A program made the translations under genes and the position numbers. A stretch of 9,269 nucleotides of DNA, from the NCBI GenBank assembly GCA_025934475.1, contig JAICXZ010000069.1:1-9269 (forward strand). Reading direction: 5' to 3'. How positions within the stretch are numbered: position 1 is the stretch's first letter; every line of letters starts with the position of its first letter. Positions 8,101 to 9,269 of this stretch are shown here, piece after piece. The notes beneath the pieces are model-generated. The model was given only the letters and a program-made list of their open reading frames with translations, ran no database searches and was not told the DNA's origin. The stretch comes from Mucilaginibacter sp. (lineage in GTDB: Bacteria > Bacteroidota > Bacteroidia > Sphingobacteriales > Sphingobacteriaceae).

Positions 8101-8925
8101 AGAACGGATATAGAGCAAGCCATATTGGAACAGTTCCCCGAAATATTGATGGCTAAATGCATTAGTCCGGAAGAATACACGGGACCTACCATTGACAAAA
8201 GCACTAAAGTGATTTTGATACCGAAAGAAAAAGACAACGGTCTTTTTCTGAGCGACGAGCCAAAAGTGGATATTTCCGTGCGGTACCAGGTAAAAAAATT
8301 TCTGGAGGGGGTAGTGCAATCGTTCTTAAAAATAGAGGTTGAAAATCCGGTGTACGAACGCATAAAGGTAGTTTGTACGGTAAAGTTCAGGAATGACACC
8401 GGGACCGACAGGGGAATGCTGGTGGGCAAACTAAACGAGGACATTAAACATTACCTGTGCCCATGGCTGTATCTGGAAGGGGCCGACTTTAAAATAGGCT
8501 CTGGAATATATATAGCAGAAATGCTGAACTTCATTAAAAAGCAGCCTTATATACAGCAAGTCAGGAATTTCTCGTTGGTGCATTTTTTTAGCGATGTTGA
8601 TGATATTAGCGATGAGAGAAAGGCACGGGTAATAGAATATATACAGGATAATGATGTATATATTAAGGGAGCCGTACCCGAGTCGGTACTAATACCGAGC
8701 AAAGCTCATCTGATAACCGTTGAGGACGAGAGCAAACCACCTGTTGAGGACGAGAGCAAAACACCTGTTGCGGTGAAAGTTGGCATTAGCGAATTTGAGG
8801 TGAGAGACGAGTTACTGATCTCTCGTCCTGGTGATACAATCCCGCCCACACAAAAGGGCAGACTTGAAAGTAACCTTACCGCTGCTAAAGAGCAAATTTT
8901 TAATCTGGTGATATTACGGCCTTAA
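5155..8925 (+). CDS. Large baseplate J-like wedge protein (Afp11/Pvc11 homologue)
   Basis: This 1256-residue protein is the largest in the window. The first 290 residues or so look mostly helical, starting with a conserved-looking stretch that includes LLPDFIKVDERD and FNYYDSGNKLQGDWQDFF. Residues about 290-930 are long, mixed and beta-rich, without a motif I can name. The clearest landmark is the baseplate J/gp47-type signature at 956-976: GGRPAETDEQYYIRVSERLR followed by H, leading into a T-R-T-D-I-E-Q-A-I-L-E-Q-F-P-E helix; J-like strands and helices continue to about 1170. The last 85 residues are charged and include an 8-residue tandem duplication (VEDESKPP/VEDESKTP, 1189-1204). Afp11/Pvc11 proteins pair with Afp12-like and gp25-like partners to form the wedges around the hub. 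No frameshift is visible. The ATG at 5155 is the first start after the gp25 stop and has no clear Shine-Dalgarno sequence. Confidence 0.9.
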   Translation: MNFDLSTLYNGTTQEERRMTALLPDFIKVDERDISALLKFMTELSAQFNYYDSGNKLQGDWQDFFLSDIHVLRIIIARYDLAGKLKKFLQLEEDLYLAETRPNLHAGLKKLFDFVMDVLDMMHELHRRLGNLASTSPVVKDMLAVADKFASELAGLDRYKQDAGPKFGGDLQMHMRGDIRAHAHSRSNVESIFDRGTTDREQILNALPDLKTVFSNLSAKFSHLQGITQFYLDNSVLLQERFPPHLALCVAFLHLYMHLQGKINAITKKHLDLYYKRILGIVMKPAAPDSAHIVFEKDPALPNVHLKAGEELLAQVQGQQSPAAYTLNDPLLITDAQIAELKTLCLAPGATQEMLIYKGDYSCPSAVAALKNKTPVKTWPVLGEGQDGLPDSAKTMQLAEIGLMLASPVLYLPDGQRTINIYVYVDDDTYEGFIAYLSGDKAKDPLAMSHQLLSNAFLIDYTDTKGWKNVRKYTAALNTDQQRLEIALEINNADQVVDLYNPEVHGGAFDIQWPVIRILLNNNAGSYPFVFLRNIKMDRITVRAAVTGSKMVKLQNSIGPLSAVSLSQPFGPMPAVGSYLDIYSSNIFNKYTRTFCIKIDWADLPRDPGGWETYYRAYNNNINNNSFKVKISAACNNKFIPAPQFRQEFNLFETIEDEALCNTTHLENIDVKQLQFSESPLLSLDAAAAAKNISATSVRIELTAPNDAFGHRLFPQIFPQIALHNARRSKKLELPNQPYIPSMHGLSVDYVLEHSEALASGNVKDKSEIGLKVFHLYPFGYERAYPVERGAPYNLIPNFDYENNLFIGLKNVSPGQELSLFFQIKENNFSDLPDTANVNWSYLDNNQWVFLAEKDVLRDDTNNFINKGIVRLRLPRFLKTGNTILSPKLCWIRASAKRSNAVRSNIIGIYAQAAKVTRATSEPIRVLLNIPAGSIQMFKRKIVGISTVTQPFDSFGGRPAETDEQYYIRVSERLRHGQKLLTRTDIEQAILEQFPEILMAKCISPEEYTGPTIDKSTKVILIPKEKDNGLFLSDEPKVDISVRYQVKKFLEGVVQSFLKIEVENPVYERIKVVCTVKFRNDTGTDRGMLVGKLNEDIKHYLCPWLYLEGADFKIGSGIYIAEMLNFIKKQPYIQQVRNFSLVHFFSDVDDISDERKARVIEYIQDNDVYIKGAVPESVLIPSKAHLITVEDESKPPVEDESKTPVAVKVGISEFEVRDELLISRPGDTIPPTQKGRLESNLTAAKEQIFNLVILRP
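8719..8766 (+). repeat. Tandem 24-bp duplication inside the Afp11-like gene
   Basis: Two adjacent 24-bp units (8719-8742 and 8743-8766) differ at one base, C to A, which changes CCA (Pro) to ACA (Thr). The unit is exactly 8 codons and in frame, encoding V-E-D-E-S-K-P-P then V-E-D-E-S-K-T-P. The near identity points to a recent slippage-type duplication in an acidic, Pro-containing linker near the C-terminus. Confidence 0.9.
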
Positions 8926-8937
8926 ATATAATCGGAA

Positions 8938-9269
8938 ATGGAAAAACAGAAAAACACTATAGGGAGACAGAGATTACTCGACTATTTTAAAAACGGGAAT
9001 ATACCGTCGGAGGAGCATTATTCGCACCTGATCAATTCGATGGTTCACCGGTATGAAGACGGCTTTTCAAAGGACGATGAAAATGGCTTGAATATATATT
9101 CGGATGGGTCGAATAATACGCTGATTTCTTTTTACAAGAAAATCGGCGAACCCCATCCGTTTTTCCAGGTAGCCAAGGACAAAGCCGATCCGGATAGCCT
9201 GAAGATGCAGCCTTTTGTCGCGCCTGGCAGTAACAGCGACCCCGACAAGGCTTCGTTTTTTTTCCACAC
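8938..9269 (+). CDS. Unidentified conserved eCIS-cluster protein, N-terminal part (3' truncated by window)
   Basis: The ATG at 8938 is the first possible start, since two in-frame TAA codons (8923 and 8929) lie just before it. The frame then runs open for 110 codons to the window end. The N-terminus has T-I-G-R-Q-R-L-L-D-Y-F-K-N-G (7-20), then I-P-S-E-E-H-Y-S-H-L-I-N-S-M (22-35) and a D-G-F-S-K/G-L-N-I-Y stretch, followed by polar sequence and an Asp-Pro-Ser region (80-104). From memory, similar openings (R-L-x-x-Y-F-x-x-G-x-x-P-T-E-E-H-F-x-x-L-I-x-S) occur in Bacteroidota proteins of tail-like clusters, which would fit a fibre or accessory baseplate protein, but I cannot name the family. The 12-bp spacing from the J-like gene places it in the same operon. 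An Afp12-type wedge is another possibility, though the sequence shows no J-like motif so far. Confidence 0.7.
   Translation, partial: MEKQKNTIGRQRLLDYFKNGNIPSEEHYSHLINSMVHRYEDGFSKDDENGLNIYSDGSNNTLISFYKKIGEPHPFFQVAKDKADPDSLKMQPFVAPGSNSDPDKASFFFH

Noticed and set aside
8052..8444. 130-codon minus-strand frame opposite the J-like signature
   Set aside because: It lies fully inside the most conserved part of the large wedge gene and is Phe/Ser-rich in the way antisense frames usually are.
8955..8967. CACTATAGGGAGA, identical to the 3' half of the T7 RNA polymerase promoter
   Set aside because: The upstream recognition half (TAATACGACT) is absent; the bases before it are A-rich coding sequence. 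It encodes Thr-Ile-Gly-Arg in the right-edge gene and is a chance match, not a vector remnant.
9067..9267. Minus-strand frame at the right edge
   Set aside because: It is antisense to the open plus-strand gene starting at 8938, which has a better start context and operon spacing and a conserved-looking N-terminus.

Overview
The window is one continuous plus-strand gene run that encodes the tube, tip and baseplate part of a contractile injection system. It is of the extracellular (eCIS, Afp/PVC-like) or Bacteroidota type, not a classical proteobacterial T6SS. The likely source is a Bacteroidota genome, perhaps a Sphingobacteriaceae soil or rhizosphere genus such as Mucilaginibacter or Pedobacter. 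This is inferred from the gene set (including a DUF5908-type small gene), the protein style, moderate GC, A-rich leaders and the lack of Shine-Dalgarno sequences before most starts. No marker gene fixes the taxon.

Layout, left to right: the C-terminal part of a tail sheath protein (2-802, cut by the window edge); a 54-bp AT-rich gap; two tandem paralogous inner-tube proteins (857-1312 and 1320-1769); a 54-codon DUF5908-like gene (1772-1936); a LysM-ended tube-to-baseplate adaptor of the Afp7/gp53 kind (1936-2610); a VgrG-like hub and spike (2614-4407); a PAAR tip (4415-4717); a gp25-like baseplate wedge (4721-5143); a very large baseplate J-like Afp11 homologue (5155-8925); and the first 110 codons of an unrecognised conserved gene (8938 to the window end). 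Gaps between genes are at most 54 bp and mostly under 15 bp. One start overlaps the previous stop in TAATG. Joint transcription as one operon is therefore likely.

The products should assemble in nested order. The gp25 and J-like wedges surround the VgrG trimer, which carries the PAAR cone. The LysM adaptor joins the hub to the tube. The tube is built from one or both tube paralogues inside the contractile sheath. The window holds no effector toxin, AAA+ ATPase, tail-length ruler or tail terminator; these would be expected in flanking DNA. There is no tRNA, rRNA, CRISPR array, insertion sequence or gene-free stretch over 300 bp.

The system class is known. The points worth a second look are the tiny conserved gene between tube and adaptor, the two divergent tubes, the threefold PAAR repeat, the tandem duplication in the tail of the Afp11 homologue, and the unidentified gene at the right edge.
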